Shown: positions 9,154 to 17,558 of the stretch, in pieces
Numbering within the stretch: the first letter of the stretch is position 1
Layout of the letters: the number at the start of each line of letters is the position of its first letter
Source of the DNA: Bacteroidaceae bacterium
GTDB lineage: Bacteria > Bacteroidota > Bacteroidia > Bacteroidales > Bacteroidaceae
Direction: 5' to 3'
Assembly: GCA_017427185.1 (NCBI GenBank)
Contig: JAFRTJ010000047.1
Coordinates: forward strand, 1-64,000
DNA: 64,000 bases
Made by a program: the position numbers and the translations under genes
The notes under the pieces: generated by a model
Databases searched by the model: none
What the model was told of the DNA's origin: nothing
Seen by the model: only the letters and a program-made list of their open reading frames with translations

Positions 9154-9181
9154 CTTACCACCTTATTGTATTATCACAGCA

Positions 9182-9213
9182 CAAAGATACGGAAAATAAT
9201 ATCAATCACCAAA
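9182..9213 (-). promoter_or_regulatory. Bacteroidetes-type promoter of hicAB
   Basis: On the minus strand TTTG (complement of 9210-9213) is followed after 20 bases by TATCTTTG (complement of 9182-9189), an exact match to the TTTG / TAnnTTTG pattern. The expected transcript start is about 20 bp before the hicA ATG. Confidence 0.7.
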
Positions 9214-9332
9214 CGTTTATTCGAAAAACGTTAATAGTTTTAATATCATTTAATGGTATTCACAGCTCAAATGATTATCGTCCTTCTAATATCATAAGTG
9301 CGATAATCGTATTACCTCTCTCCCTATATTGC

Positions 9333-9436
9333 TAAAGGGTGAAGCCGGCTGTTTTGTCTATGAATGATGAATCGTTCTGAAAACGAGGAATACCGAAGAG
9401 TAAGGGAAGCAGTCACACTGCTTCCCTTACTTGTCT
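9333..9436 (+). pseudogene. Copy 2 of the 104-bp repeat: remnant tail of a second 58-residue-peptide gene plus terminator
   Basis: It differs from 8285-8388 at four positions. In the matching frame it reads LKGEAGCFVYE then TGA, so the frame and stop of the small-peptide tail are kept, but nothing upstream resembles the rest of that gene. It is therefore a 5'-deleted copy. Two of the four differences change residues (W to C, D to V), one is silent (the Ala codon), and one lies in the hairpin loop (CAT to CAC). Confidence 0.8.
9399..9431 (+). terminator. Duplicate hairpin terminator
   Basis: The same 15-bp perfect stem as 8351-8383 (9399-9413 with 9417-9431), loop CAC. It no longer follows an intact gene. 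Confidence 0.6.
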
Positions 9437-9718
9437 CTCATGAGAGAGTCGTCTCTCGCAGAGGCACGTTTAGTCGGAGGAACATCGTTGGCCTTGCAAT
9501 ATGGACATCGGTCATCGGTTCACCTTGATTTGTTTGGAAAGATACAATGTTCCGTTGGCTTGCAGCATCCGCATACATGTTTTTGAGGCAATTATAATGC
9601 TTCGAAACATTTTCAGTATCTAGCTGTTTATCCCAGATCAATATCAGGGATATAGAGAAGCTGGAACAAAAGAATTTGACTGAATCGGGTGGGGGCAGAA
9701 GAAAAGTAGTGGATTATG
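9437..9718. other. Stretch without a recognised gene
   Basis: A 67-codon minus-strand frame (9438-9641) is present but resembles no family I know and has no clear ribosome-binding site. A perfect 14-bp palindrome (TCTCTCATGAGAGA, 9434-9447) sits at the junction with repeat copy 2. The stretch may be decayed coding DNA. Confidence 0.4.
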
Positions 9719-9750
9719 TTTGGCGGTTTCGTGTTAAACGCGTAACTTTA
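9719..9750 (+). promoter_or_regulatory. Probable promoter of the 9784 gene
   Basis: TTTG (9719-9722), 20 bases, then TAACTTTA (9743-9750), one mismatch from TAnnTTTG. The predicted 5' leader to the ATG at 9784 is about 27 bases. Confidence 0.45.
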
Positions 9751-9783
9751 CGCCTGCTAATACAAAACCAACAAAATCAAGAA

Positions 9784-10158
9784 ATGCGACAACTGCTCAC
9801 CATCCTATTCTTTCTGCTGGCGCTCGTCGGACGGGCACAGCAGCAGATTTCGTATATCGAGGAAACGAAGAACTGGTACTACGTCTATGACGAGAAGGGA
9901 AAGATGATTGGTGGCCTCTCGCGCAGCAGCGTGGGAGAGATCAAAGGGTGGGGGAGCGATTTCTTCGTGGCAAAACGCTATTCCTTCTATTATATCTGCG
10001 ACGCCAAAGGCCGCACGTTGAAAACGATGAATGTCTCTGACGTGGGCGAAATCGTTGCTGTCACCAGCAGCACCATTACCAGCCGACGTGGGGACTGGAT
10101 TCTCACGTGGAGCAAGGAAGGAAAGAAAATCAGCGCGAGGACAGCGAAATCGTCATAG
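9784..10158 (+). CDS. Small secreted protein of unknown function
   Basis: The protein has 124 residues. The ATG at 9784 is chosen because it opens directly into a signal peptide (MRQLLTILFFLLALVGRAQQ); the frame is open further upstream, but that part is not protein-like. The mature part is rich in aromatic and basic residues, with two imperfect repeats ending in VGEI (YDEKGKMIGGLSRSSVGEI and CDAKGRTLKTMNVSDVGEI). This suggests two short beta-meander units, similar in style to repeat proteins that display strand-turn-strand blades. It is probably periplasmic or cell-surface. It is monocistronic: a promoter lies before it and the next gene has its own promoter. Family not recognised. Confidence 0.7.
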   Translation: MRQLLTILFFLLALVGRAQQQISYIEETKNWYYVYDEKGKMIGGLSRSSVGEIKGWGSDFFVAKRYSFYYICDAKGRTLKTMNVSDVGEIVAVTSSTITSRRGDWILTWSKEGKKISARTAKSS

Positions 10159-10250
10159 GTATCAGGGGAGGTTTTCATGCCTTGCTGAGCAAAAACTCAT
10201 GAAAGAGTGATGTTTTTTCTCGTTTTTTCTTCCGTTTGACGAATAATTAC

Positions 10251-10258
10251 TACCTTTG
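10251..10258 (+). promoter_or_regulatory. -7 element of der
   Basis: TACCTTTG, a perfect Bacteroidetes -7 element, lies 19 bases before the der ATG. No good TTTG is found at the usual -33 distance. Confidence 0.5.
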
Positions 10259-10277
10259 CAACTCAAACAAAGCATAT

Positions 10278-11588
10278 ATGGGAAATTTAGTTGCCATCGT
10301 AGGGCGCCCGAACGTGGGCAAGTCAACCTTGTTTAACCGTTTGACTCAGACGCGTCATGCCATCGTGAGCGATGAGGCTGGCACAACGCGTGATCGCCAG
10401 TATGGGAAGTGTGATTGGAACGGACGCGAGTTCTCTGTCGTAGACACAGGAGGATGGGTAGTGAACTCTGACGACATCTTCGAGGAGGAGATTCGTAAGC
10501 AGGTTGCTATTGCCACTGAGGAGGCTGACCTGATTATCTTCATGGTGGATATCATGAATGGCGTGACAGACTTGGATGAGGCTGTAGCCAACATTCTGCG
10601 TCGCAGCACCAAACCTATCCTTCTGGTTTGCAACAAGATGGATAATAACGAGACGTATCTCGCTGCTGAGTTCTATTCTCTGGGCTTGGGAGATCCTCAA
10701 TGCATCTCTGCCGCAACGGGTAGCGGTACGGGTGACCTGTTGGACATGATCATCGCTCATCTTCCCAAGGAGAGCAGCGAGATTCCAGAGGAGAACATCC
10801 CTCGTTTTGCGGTAGTCGGACGGCCCAATGTGGGCAAAAGTTCTCTGGTCAATTCCTTCATCGGAGAGGATCGCCACATCGTAACGGATATCGCTGGTAC
10901 GACGCGCGACAGCATCTATACCCGCTACGATAAGTTCGGATTTGATTTCTATCTGGTGGATACGGCAGGTATCCGCAAGAAGAACAAGGTAACTGAGGAT
11001 CTGGAGTTCTACAGCGTGATGCGTTCCATCCGTGCGATTGAGAACAGCGATGTCTGCATCCTGATGCTCGATGCTACCCGTGGTATTGAGGGGCAGGATT
11101 TGAATATCTTCCAGGTTATCCAGAAGAATCAGAAGAGTCTGGTGGTGGTGGTCAACAAGTGGGATTTGGTTCCCGACAAGACCCAGAAGGTGATGGATGA
11201 GTTCAAGTATGCTATCTATAACCGTATGGCTCCGTTCGATGATTTCCCCATCATCTTTGGCAGCGCCCTGACCAAGCAGCGCATCTTCCGTGTCTTGGAG
11301 ACGGCCAAGGATGTCTATGGAAACCGTTGCCGTCGCGTCTCTACTGCGAAGCTTAATGAAGAGATGCTTCCACTCATCGAGGCTTATCCACCTCCATCCA
11401 TGAAGGGTAAGTACATCAAGATCAAGTATTGCATGCAGATTCCTGACACACGGGTGCCTTCCTTCGTGTTCTATGCCAACCTGCCCCAATACGTGAAGGA
11501 ACCCTATCGGCGTTTCCTGGAGAACAAGATTCGTGAGCGTTGGAATTTCCAAGGGACCCCCATCAACATATTCATCCGTCAGAAGTGA
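10278..11588 (+). CDS. der: Ribosome-assembly GTPase Der (EngA)
   Basis: The protein has 436 residues, the usual Der length. It has the diagnostic tandem GTPase domains. The first G1 loop is GRPNVGKS at 9-16, and the second is GRPNVGKSS near 181. Each domain has its DTGG or DTAG switch and an NKxD base-specificity motif (NKMD near 119, NKWD near 292). A KH-like domain forms the C-terminus. Der acts in maturation of the 50S subunit. The ATG at 10278 is chosen because [16 protein letters not shown] is the standard start and it directly follows the TACCTTTG promoter. The stop overlaps the GTG start of the next gene (GTGA), so the two are translationally coupled. Confidence 0.97.
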   Translation: MGNLVAIVGRPNVGKSTLFNRLTQTRHAIVSDEAGTTRDRQYGKCDWNGREFSVVDTGGWVVNSDDIFEEEIRKQVAIATEEADLIIFMVDIMNGVTDLDEAVANILRRSTKPILLVCNKMDNNETYLAAEFYSLGLGDPQCISAATGSGTGDLLDMIIAHLPKESSEIPEENIPRFAVVGRPNVGKSSLVNSFIGEDRHIVTDIAGTTRDSIYTRYDKFGFDFYLVDTAGIRKKNKVTEDLEFYSVMRSIRAIENSDVCILMLDATRGIEGQDLNIFQVIQKNQKSLVVVVNKWDLVPDKTQKVMDEFKYAIYNRMAPFDDFPIIFGSALTKQRIFRVLETAKDVYGNRCRRVSTAKLNEEMLPLIEAYPPPSMKGKYIKIKYCMQIPDTRVPSFVFYANLPQYVKEPYRRFLENKIRERWNFQGTPINIFIRQK

Positions 11589-11980
11589 AAAAGATTGCTT
11601 TTCTGTTTCTTCTGCTGACTGTCTTCACGGGTGCATGCCACAGAGATAAGGATGCCATTACCCACGAGCGTGTCCGTCAGGTGGCTGAACAGTATTTTGC
11701 CTATCTCGTGGATGGGAAATACGAGGAGTATGTAGCGGGGATGGTTGATGTGGACAGTATGCCGGTTCAATATCGTAGCCAGTTGGTAGATATGGTGGCT
11801 CAGTTTGCTGTGATGCAGAAGAGTAATCATGGAGGTTTTGCCTTTGCGAAGGCAATGGCAGACAGTTTGCCTGACAGTATTCATGCCCATGTCTTCCTCG
11901 ACATTCATTTTGCCGACAGTACGGTGGAGCGCATTGGAATGCCGCTGCGATACCAGCATGGGCGGTGGAAGATGGAATAA
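11585..11980 (+). CDS. Putative lipoprotein, NTF2-like, coupled to der
   Basis: The protein has 131 residues and starts at a GTG that overlaps the der stop by three bases. This start places a lipoprotein signal ([17 protein letters not shown]) at the N-terminus with the acylated cysteine near residue 17. The rest ([39 protein letters not shown]) resembles the NTF2-like/DUF4878 type of small Bacteroidetes lipoproteins; this family call is tentative. The protein is expected at the inner or outer membrane facing the periplasm. It lies 49 bp before the M16 peptidase gene, which may share the transcript. Confidence 0.7.
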   Translation: MKKIAFLFLLLTVFTGACHRDKDAITHERVRQVAEQYFAYLVDGKYEEYVAGMVDVDSMPVQYRSQLVDMVAQFAVMQKSNHGGFAFAKAMADSLPDSIHAHVFLDIHFADSTVERIGMPLRYQHGRWKME

Positions 11981-12029
11981 AATTGATATCGACAACATAG
12001 AAAGATTTAATTGCAAGTAAAAAAAGAAG

Positions 12030-14837
12030 ATGAAAAAGATTGTTTTGATTGTATTCTCTCTGGTCATGCTCCTCGCACCAGGTCGTGCCCAGCAGCAAAT
12101 GCCAACGATTCCCCTTGACCCAGCTGTCAAGACAGGAGTGTTGTCCAACGGACTTACTTATTTTATTCGTCACAACGAGTGGCCTGAGAAGCGTGTGGAT
12201 TTCTACATTGCCCAGAAAGTGGGTTCCATGCAGGAGGAAGAGAACCAGCGTGGTTTGGCTCATTTCCTCGAGCACATGTGTTTCAATGGTACGACCCATT
12301 TCCCTGGTGATGCCCTGAAGCAGTACCTCGAGCGTATAGGAGTGAAGTTTGGCGAGAACCTCAATGCCTACACTTCTTTCGATGAGACGGTCTATAATAT
12401 CAATAATGTGAATGTCGAGACTCCTGGAGCCGTCGATTCCTGTCTGCTTATCCTTCACGACTGGAGCCATGACTTGCTTCTCGAGGACAAGGAGATTGAC
12501 AAGGAGCGTGGCGTCATCAACGAGGAGTGGCGTATGCGTCGAAGTGCTATGCTGCGTATGCAGGAGGAGGCTTTCAAGACGCTTTTCAAGGACAGCAAGT
12601 ATGCCAATCGGATGCCTATCGGAACGATGGAGATTGTGATGAATTTCCCTTACGATGATTTGCGTTCCTACTATCGCCGCTGGTATCGTCCTGACCTTCA
12701 GGCTCTTGTCGTTGTGGGTGATGTGGATGTCGACGAGGTAGAGAAGAAGATACAGACGATATTCTCCGACATTGCTCCTGCTCCTGCTGATGCAGCTGTC
12801 CGCGAGTACTATCCTGTGCCAGACAATGACACTCCTCTCGTCACCATTCAGAAGGATAAGGAGCAGCCGGCTTCCTATGCCCTGCTGTTGTTCAAGACAG
12901 ATCCCGCTCCACGTGAGATGAAGAACACGATGGCCTACTTGATGGCAAAATATGTCGAGGGAGCCATCTCTGGTATGTTCTCTGAGCGTATTGACGACCT
13001 CACTCGCAAGGCTGATTGTCCTTTCATCGGTGGTCAGATCAGTTTTGATGAGTACATGGTTGCCAAGACTAAGGATGCCATTGATGTTACAGTCATCATG
13101 AAGGATGGGCAGTATCTGCCAGGTATCGCCACTATGTATCGCGAGTTGCTTCGTGCTCAGCGTGGAGGCTTTACTCAGGGCGAGTACGACCGCTACCAGC
13201 AGGAGTTCCTTTCCCGCATTGATGCCATGTATGAGGCACGAGACAAAGTGGAGAACACCAATTATGTCAACGAATACGTGCGTTACTTCCTTGACAATGA
13301 GCCTTCGCCTGGTATCGAGTGGGAGCACAAGACTTACAAGCAGCTCGTTCCCATGATTCCTCTCGAGGTTATCAATCAGAGCATTGCCCAGATACCTGAG
13401 AACAATCGTGCCATCGCTCTCTTCCTTCCTGACAAGGAGGGAGTGGAGTATCCCACTGAGGAACAAATCCTCAATACATTGAAAGCCGTTGATGCTGAGG
13501 AGATTGAGGTCTTCGCAGAAGAGGTGAATACCGATCCTCTGGTACCTGAGCTGACGAGTGGCGTTACAGTCAAGAAGATCAAGGACGACGTGTATGGTGC
13601 CAAGTTGCTCACCTTGAGCAATGGTATCAAGGTTCATGTCCTGCAGACCGACTATTCTCCCAACCAGATTTCCATGCAGGCTACCAGCTGGGGAGGCACC
13701 AGTCTTTATCCCAACAGCGAGTACCTCATTACCAGCAATGCCGATATGGTAGGACTTGGTGGATGGGGTGAGTTCACAGCCATCCAGTTGCAGAAGAAGT
13801 TGGCTGGTATTCAGGCAAACTGTTCTCCCAGCATTGGCAACCGCACAGAGAACCTCGAGGGTAGCTGCGTCAAGAAGGATTTCGAGACCATGCTCCAGTT
13901 GCTCTATCTTTGCTTTACCGCTCCTCATCGCGACGATGAAACTTTCCAGAGCACACTCGACCGTTATCGCAATGCGCTCAAGAATCAGGACCTGAATCCC
14001 CAGGTTGCCCTCCAGGACAGCATCGCCAGTATTCTCTACAACAACAATGTACGTGCCTTACGCTTCCGTTCAGCCGATGTGGACAAGATCAATGACTATG
14101 ACCGTCTGCTCGAGGTTTACAAGGAGCGTTATGCCAATGCCGGTGACTTCGAGTTCTATTTCGTAGGTGATCTCAACGTGGATTCCGTTGCTCCCCTTAT
14201 TACCAAGTATCTGGGTGCTCTGCCCGTAGCGAAAGGTCACGAGAAGTACAAGAAGATCGACAATGTGCTGCAGGATGGCGAGAAGACCTGCATCTTCGAC
14301 AAGGAGCAGGATACGCCAAACTCCATCACCGTCTTTACCTATCATTGCCCCATGAAGTACAACCTCCGCAACTCCATCATGGTCAGCATGCTCCAGCAGG
14401 CTATGTCCATGCTTTATACGGAGACGGTTCGCGAGGATGAGGGTGGCGCGTACGGCGTGCCCACTCGTGGCAGTCTGACGGATTATCCCCAGTCTATTGC
14501 CGTCATGACCATCCAGTTGCCCACAGCTCCTGAAAAGCTGGACCGCATGATGCAGGTGGTATATGACGGAGTGGATAAGGTTTGTGCGGAAGGCCCCTCT
14601 GCTGATTATCTGCAGAAAATCAAGGAATACATGATTCGCAGTCATGCCGAGGACCTGAAGTCCAACGGCTATTGGATGAACCAGCTCTACAACAAGACAC
14701 GTTCTGGCTACGAGATGGTGAAGGATTACGATAAGATTGTAGAGTCCATCACGACCGAGGATCTCCGCAAGCTTGCCCAGAAGATTTTCCGTAGCGGCAA
14801 CCGCTTGGTGGTGGGAATGAAGAGTCCTACTGAGTAA
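12030..14837 (+). CDS. M16 family (pitrilysin/insulinase) secreted zinc metallopeptidase
   Basis: The protein has 935 residues with a signal peptide ending PGRAQQQ near residue 20. The inverted zinc motif HxxEH is at 78-82 (HFLEH), inside the usual LAHFLEHMCFNGT context, and E159 in DKERGVINEEW fits the third zinc ligand. The second half is a catalytically inactive M16-like module (NGIKVHVLQTDYSPNQI) with the C-terminal R/Y region (REDEGGAYGV) typical of these enzymes. This fused, secreted type is widespread in Bacteroidetes and probably degrades peptides in the periplasm or outside the cell. It is followed by a strong terminator. Confidence 0.93.
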   Translation: MKKIVLIVFSLVMLLAPGRAQQQMPTIPLDPAVKTGVLSNGLTYFIRHNEWPEKRVDFYIAQKVGSMQEEENQRGLAHFLEHMCFNGTTHFPGDALKQYLERIGVKFGENLNAYTSFDETVYNINNVNVETPGAVDSCLLILHDWSHDLLLEDKEIDKERGVINEEWRMRRSAMLRMQEEAFKTLFKDSKYANRMPIGTMEIVMNFPYDDLRSYYRRWYRPDLQALVVVGDVDVDEVEKKIQTIFSDIAPAPADAAVREYYPVPDNDTPLVTIQKDKEQPASYALLLFKTDPAPREMKNTMAYLMAKYVEGAISGMFSERIDDLTRKADCPFIGGQISFDEYMVAKTKDAIDVTVIMKDGQYLPGIATMYRELLRAQRGGFTQGEYDRYQQEFLSRIDAMYEARDKVENTNYVNEYVRYFLDNEPSPGIEWEHKTYKQLVPMIPLEVINQSIAQIPENNRAIALFLPDKEGVEYPTEEQILNTLKAVDAEEIEVFAEEVNTDPLVPELTSGVTVKKIKDDVYGAKLLTLSNGIKVHVLQTDYSPNQISMQATSWGGTSLYPNSEYLITSNADMVGLGGWGEFTAIQLQKKLAGIQANCSPSIGNRTENLEGSCVKKDFETMLQLLYLCFTAPHRDDETFQSTLDRYRNALKNQDLNPQVALQDSIASILYNNNVRALRFRSADVDKINDYDRLLEVYKERYANAGDFEFYFVGDLNVDSVAPLITKYLGALPVAKGHEKYKKIDNVLQDGEKTCIFDKEQDTPNSITVFTYHCPMKYNLRNSIMVSMLQQAMSMLYTETVREDEGGAYGVPTRGSLTDYPQSIAVMTIQLPTAPEKLDRMMQVVYDGVDKVCAEGPSADYLQKIKEYMIRSHAEDLKSNGYWMNQLYNKTRSGYEMVKDYDKIVESITTEDLRKLAQKIFRSGNRLVVGMKSPTE

Positions 14838-14867
14838 GCCTGAGAAAGATATCGTTTCAAAAGAAGC

Positions 14868-14907
14868 TATCCGCAATGCCCCTACGCAGGTGTTGCGGAT
14901 AACTTTT
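14868..14907 (+). terminator. Terminator after the M16 peptidase gene
   Basis: TATCCGCAA (14868-14876) pairs with TTGCGGATA (14893-14901), followed by ACTTTTT. The stem is 9 bp and perfect. Confidence 0.8.
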
Positions 14908-14999
14908 TCTGTTCCATCGTTAAATAGTGCAAAAAAAGTAGATTAGGATTATACATTTTCGTTGGATGCGGTAATATATAGATAGAGTGCGACATAAGA

Positions 15000-15587
15000 A
15001 TGGAAGCAAAGAAAAGCAGTATGACACCAATTTCACAGGATGAGGCACAGCTTATAAAATGCATCCTTGATGGGCGCAAAGAGTTGTTTCGCCAACTGGT
15101 TGTTCGCTATGCCGACCGTGTGTTTCGAATGGTGGTGCGTCTGATTCCTTCACACGAAGATGCGGAAGAGATTGTTCAAGACATTCTGTTGGCAGCTTTC
15201 CAGAATCTTAGTCGATATGATGCGCAACAAGCCAGTTTCAACACATGGCTATCCGCGATAACCTATCGTACAACGATGAAACACATCCGGAGGCAGCAGA
15301 CGGTATGTTTCGTGGAAACGGATCGGGCGTGGCTCGAATCCATTCCTGATAACGAGACAGATTTGTTGCTGAATGACACCTCTCACGAGCGGCTTCTGCA
15401 GCTTGACCATGCAGTGGAACAACTGAAGACCGATGATCAGATGCTGCTCAGCCTCTATTATTACGATGATTATTCCATCAGGGACATCTCCTATATTACA
15501 GGTCGTGACGAGGGATATCTTCGTTCGCGATTGCAATGGATACGTAAACGAATGGCACTTACCATTAAAACATTTGAGAAACAATGA
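15000..15587 (+). CDS. ECF-type RNA polymerase sigma factor
   Basis: The protein has 195 residues. Region 2 is clear (LFRQLVVRYADRVFRMVVRL, EDAEEIVQDILLAAFQNL, FNTWLSAITYRTTMKHIRR), as is region 4 (DQMLLSLYYYDDYSIRDISY with ITGRDEGYLRSRLQWIRKRM). ECF factors redirect RNA polymerase to a small regulon in response to envelope signals. An in-frame ATG at 15021 is an alternative start. The stop overlaps the next ATG (ATGA), so the sigma factor and the membrane protein after it are coupled, as for a sigma/anti-sigma pair. The regulon is not evident from the window. Confidence 0.92.
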   Translation: MEAKKSSMTPISQDEAQLIKCILDGRKELFRQLVVRYADRVFRMVVRLIPSHEDAEEIVQDILLAAFQNLSRYDAQQASFNTWLSAITYRTTMKHIRRQQTVCFVETDRAWLESIPDNETDLLLNDTSHERLLQLDHAVEQLKTDDQMLLSLYYYDDYSIRDISYITGRDEGYLRSRLQWIRKRMALTIKTFEKQ

Positions 15588-16294
15588 AAAAGGATGAAAG
15601 ATACCACGACTCAGCTCTGCGCTATGTGATGCGGCACAGGGCAGAAACCTCTGAAGAAAAGAAACTTCCTGAAGGCTTCGCTGATCGCCTTATGCAACAA
15701 ATACAAGAATCAGGAACGACATCACACTCTCCAAGTCGAAGAGCATGGCTTTATGTGATTCCTGCTGTCGCAGCTGTTCTCTTTCTCTTTTTTTTGCTGT
15801 GGCCTAATCCTGTCGATGAGACACCTCCATTGCCTCCCAAGGATGTGGCTGTGGAAGAGAAGAACGAAATGCCAGCTCAGTCTTTTCGCAAGGAACGGAA
15901 GCCATTGGTGGCTGTAGCGAAAGTGGAAAGGAAGGGACAGCCAACCAGCAAGGGGAATCATCTAAAATTCATCTCATCTGTGGATAAGGAAAACGCTTCC
16001 AGACTTGATTGTGTTGCAGAAGCAGCTTCATCCAAGAAGAAAGATGACGAAAAGTCAGGTGTCATTACACCAATAGAACACAAAGAGCAAGAGCAAACGC
16101 TGGAAGCTGCTCGCCCCATACCTGACGAGGAAGAAAACGTCATACCACCTGATAAGCAAGCCCTCGCGGATATCTTCCTTGCAGAAGAGGTATTGCAAGT
16201 GGCCTATGAACTGCAGGAACAGACGGAGGCTTTGCGTGCATATACTACCCGTTTAAAAGGAGAAGAAACATCCAAACCCATCATTGCATTCTAA
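15584..16294 (+). CDS. Single-span membrane protein, putative anti-sigma factor
   Basis: The protein has 236 residues. An N-terminal cytoplasmic part (1-53) is followed by one membrane span at about 54-73 (AWLYVIPAVAAVLFLFFLLW) and a charged, Pro/Glu/Lys-rich periplasmic part. This topology, and the 4-base overlap with the ECF sigma gene, suggest an anti-sigma role. No FecR or zinc-binding ZAS motif is seen, so the role rests on context. The C-terminal segment (LAEEVLQVAYELQEQTEALR) is probably helical. A 22-bp gap leads to the next gene. Confidence 0.65.
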   Translation: MKKDERYHDSALRYVMRHRAETSEEKKLPEGFADRLMQQIQESGTTSHSPSRRAWLYVIPAVAAVLFLFFLLWPNPVDETPPLPPKDVAVEEKNEMPAQSFRKERKPLVAVAKVERKGQPTSKGNHLKFISSVDKENASRLDCVAEAASSKKKDDEKSGVITPIEHKEQEQTLEAARPIPDEEENVIPPDKQALADIFLAEEVLQVAYELQEQTEALRAYTTRLKGEETSKPIIAF

Positions 16295-16316
16295 CCATTA
16301 AAAACTTTATACGATT

Positions 16317-17306
16317 ATGAAAATGATACAGAAAAGTTTGATTACGTTGAGCTTGTTGCTCGTCACCCTGACCACCTCAGCACAAAAAGTCATTGTTCAG
16401 GATTTGGAGTCCTGGATGAACAGTCTCATCTCTAAAGCCATCGATAATAAAGTGGAGGTCAGCAAAAGTTTCGGTCAGGAGCGTGATATTCAGAAAGAAG
16501 GCACTCCCTTAAAATGGCGCTGCGACATCATGATTTTCATGCTTCCTAAAAAGCAACGTTCTTTGCTGGACGAGATGATTAAGGCTTTCGAGGAGAACGG
16601 TCACGCCAATCCTAACTGCTATGGCATCAACACTCTGACAACGGGCAGTGTGCAGAACGAAGGGAAACGCAACCTGATAATTGGTGACGACGTGAACCGC
16701 TATGTCACAATTGGTGAGAAATACGGAAACTATGTGAACGTGAACATTCTCGATGTTGCTGACAGCACCAAGACACATCGCTATGCCTACGCTCTCGAGT
16801 GGAAAGAGGACCACAAGGGTAATGTCTTTGCCCGCTATATCGTCACCTATGCCAAGATACCGCAAACTTACACAGCCACCATGCAGCCACGGTCAAACAT
16901 GCCTAAAATCAATCCTTGGATTATAGATAGCATTAAAGAACGTCTTGACTCCATTCATATCTCATATCCAGATTTGAAATCATTCAATATCTATGACATG
17001 TTGTTGCCGCGCGACTCAGTTTCGCTCATCAACGAGACAATGAATGATGCCAGTTTCCTTCTCAATTTCTACAACCTCAGCCGTCATTATTGGAACAAAA
17101 AGACCTCAGTCCTTACTGCTATCTCTATCTATCAGCTTTGCAAACTGGGTCGCGAGAATGGAGTCTTCAAAAATCCAGACTCTACCGAGGAATGGGAACG
17201 GGTAATGGAAGAAATCGACAAATTGATTGAGGAGGCAAAAAACGAAACAGATCGTAAATATTTCCAGATGGCACGAGAGCAACTCGAAAAGGCTCGCGTA
17301 AAGTAG
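16317..17306 (+). CDS. Secreted protein of unknown function in the ECF sigma operon
   Basis: The protein has 329 residues with a signal peptide (MKMIQKSLITLSLLLVTLTTSAQ). The mature part has a mixed alpha/beta N-terminal half (LKWRCDIMIFMLPKKQRSLL, a long strand-rich DDVNRYVTIGEKYGNYVNVN) and a helical C-terminal half ending in a coiled-coil-like stretch (EEIDKLIEEAKNETDRKYFQ). It lies 22 bp after the anti-sigma-like gene and before a terminator, so it is probably the third gene of that operon, perhaps a sensor or target of the envelope response. I do not recognise the family. Confidence 0.7.
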   Translation: MKMIQKSLITLSLLLVTLTTSAQKVIVQDLESWMNSLISKAIDNKVEVSKSFGQERDIQKEGTPLKWRCDIMIFMLPKKQRSLLDEMIKAFEENGHANPNCYGINTLTTGSVQNEGKRNLIIGDDVNRYVTIGEKYGNYVNVNILDVADSTKTHRYAYALEWKEDHKGNVFARYIVTYAKIPQTYTATMQPRSNMPKINPWIIDSIKERLDSIHISYPDLKSFNIYDMLLPRDSVSLINETMNDASFLLNFYNLSRHYWNKKTSVLTAISIYQLCKLGRENGVFKNPDSTEEWERVMEEIDKLIEEAKNETDRKYFQMAREQLEKARVK

Positions 17307-17374
17307 GTCTATAATTAAAGGAAAACTTTTTTTTGACACTATCATTGTAATAAGAAGTAATTTTTCTCAATCAG

Positions 17375-17412
17375 CCTCGCTGCGTCGTGAGATGAAGCGA
17401 GGTATTTCTTTT
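17375..17412 (+). terminator. Terminator of the ECF sigma operon
   Basis: CCTCGCT (17375-17381) pairs with AGCGAGG (17396-17402), followed by a T-rich tail (TATTTCTTTT). Confidence 0.65.
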
Positions 17413-17462
17413 ATTGCCTGTCTAAATTATGTTGGCCCTGCGAGAGCACTCTTCTGCATGAT

Positions 17463-17527
17463 AGGGGAATTCCTATGAAAGAAATAGGGAATCCCCTTTT
17501 GCGGGTTTTGAAAAAAGCCTACCTTTG
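17463..17527 (+). promoter_or_regulatory. Promoter of the DKNYY gene with an adjoining hairpin
   Basis: TTTG (17498-17501), an 18-base spacer and TACCTTTG (17520-17527) form a Bacteroidetes promoter 31 bp before the ATG. Directly upstream, 17463-17476 and 17485-17498 form a 14-bp inverted repeat with two mismatches whose 3' arm touches the -33 element. It could be a leftover terminator or an operator. Confidence 0.6.
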
Positions 17528-17558
17528 CAGTCAAATAATGGTTCTTAAAACAACGACT

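Noticed and set aside
8285-9436. The 104-bp repeats as ends of an insertion sequence
   Set aside because: They are direct copies of a host gene tail and terminator, not inverted terminal repeats, and no transposase lies between them.
9438-9641. 67-codon minus-strand frame as a gene
   Set aside because: No recognisable family and no clear ribosome-binding site; it starts and ends in unexplained DNA. Kept only as an unassigned stretch.
10323-11552. Long minus-strand frame (409 codons) opposite der
   Set aside because: It lies wholly within der, has a composition expected of an antisense shadow, and shows no motif or ribosome-binding site.
11658-13928. Very long minus-strand frame (756 codons) opposite the M16 gene and the lipoprotein
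   Set aside because: It is the antisense frame of two convincing genes, made open by their codon use; the translation is rich in His and Leu without domains.
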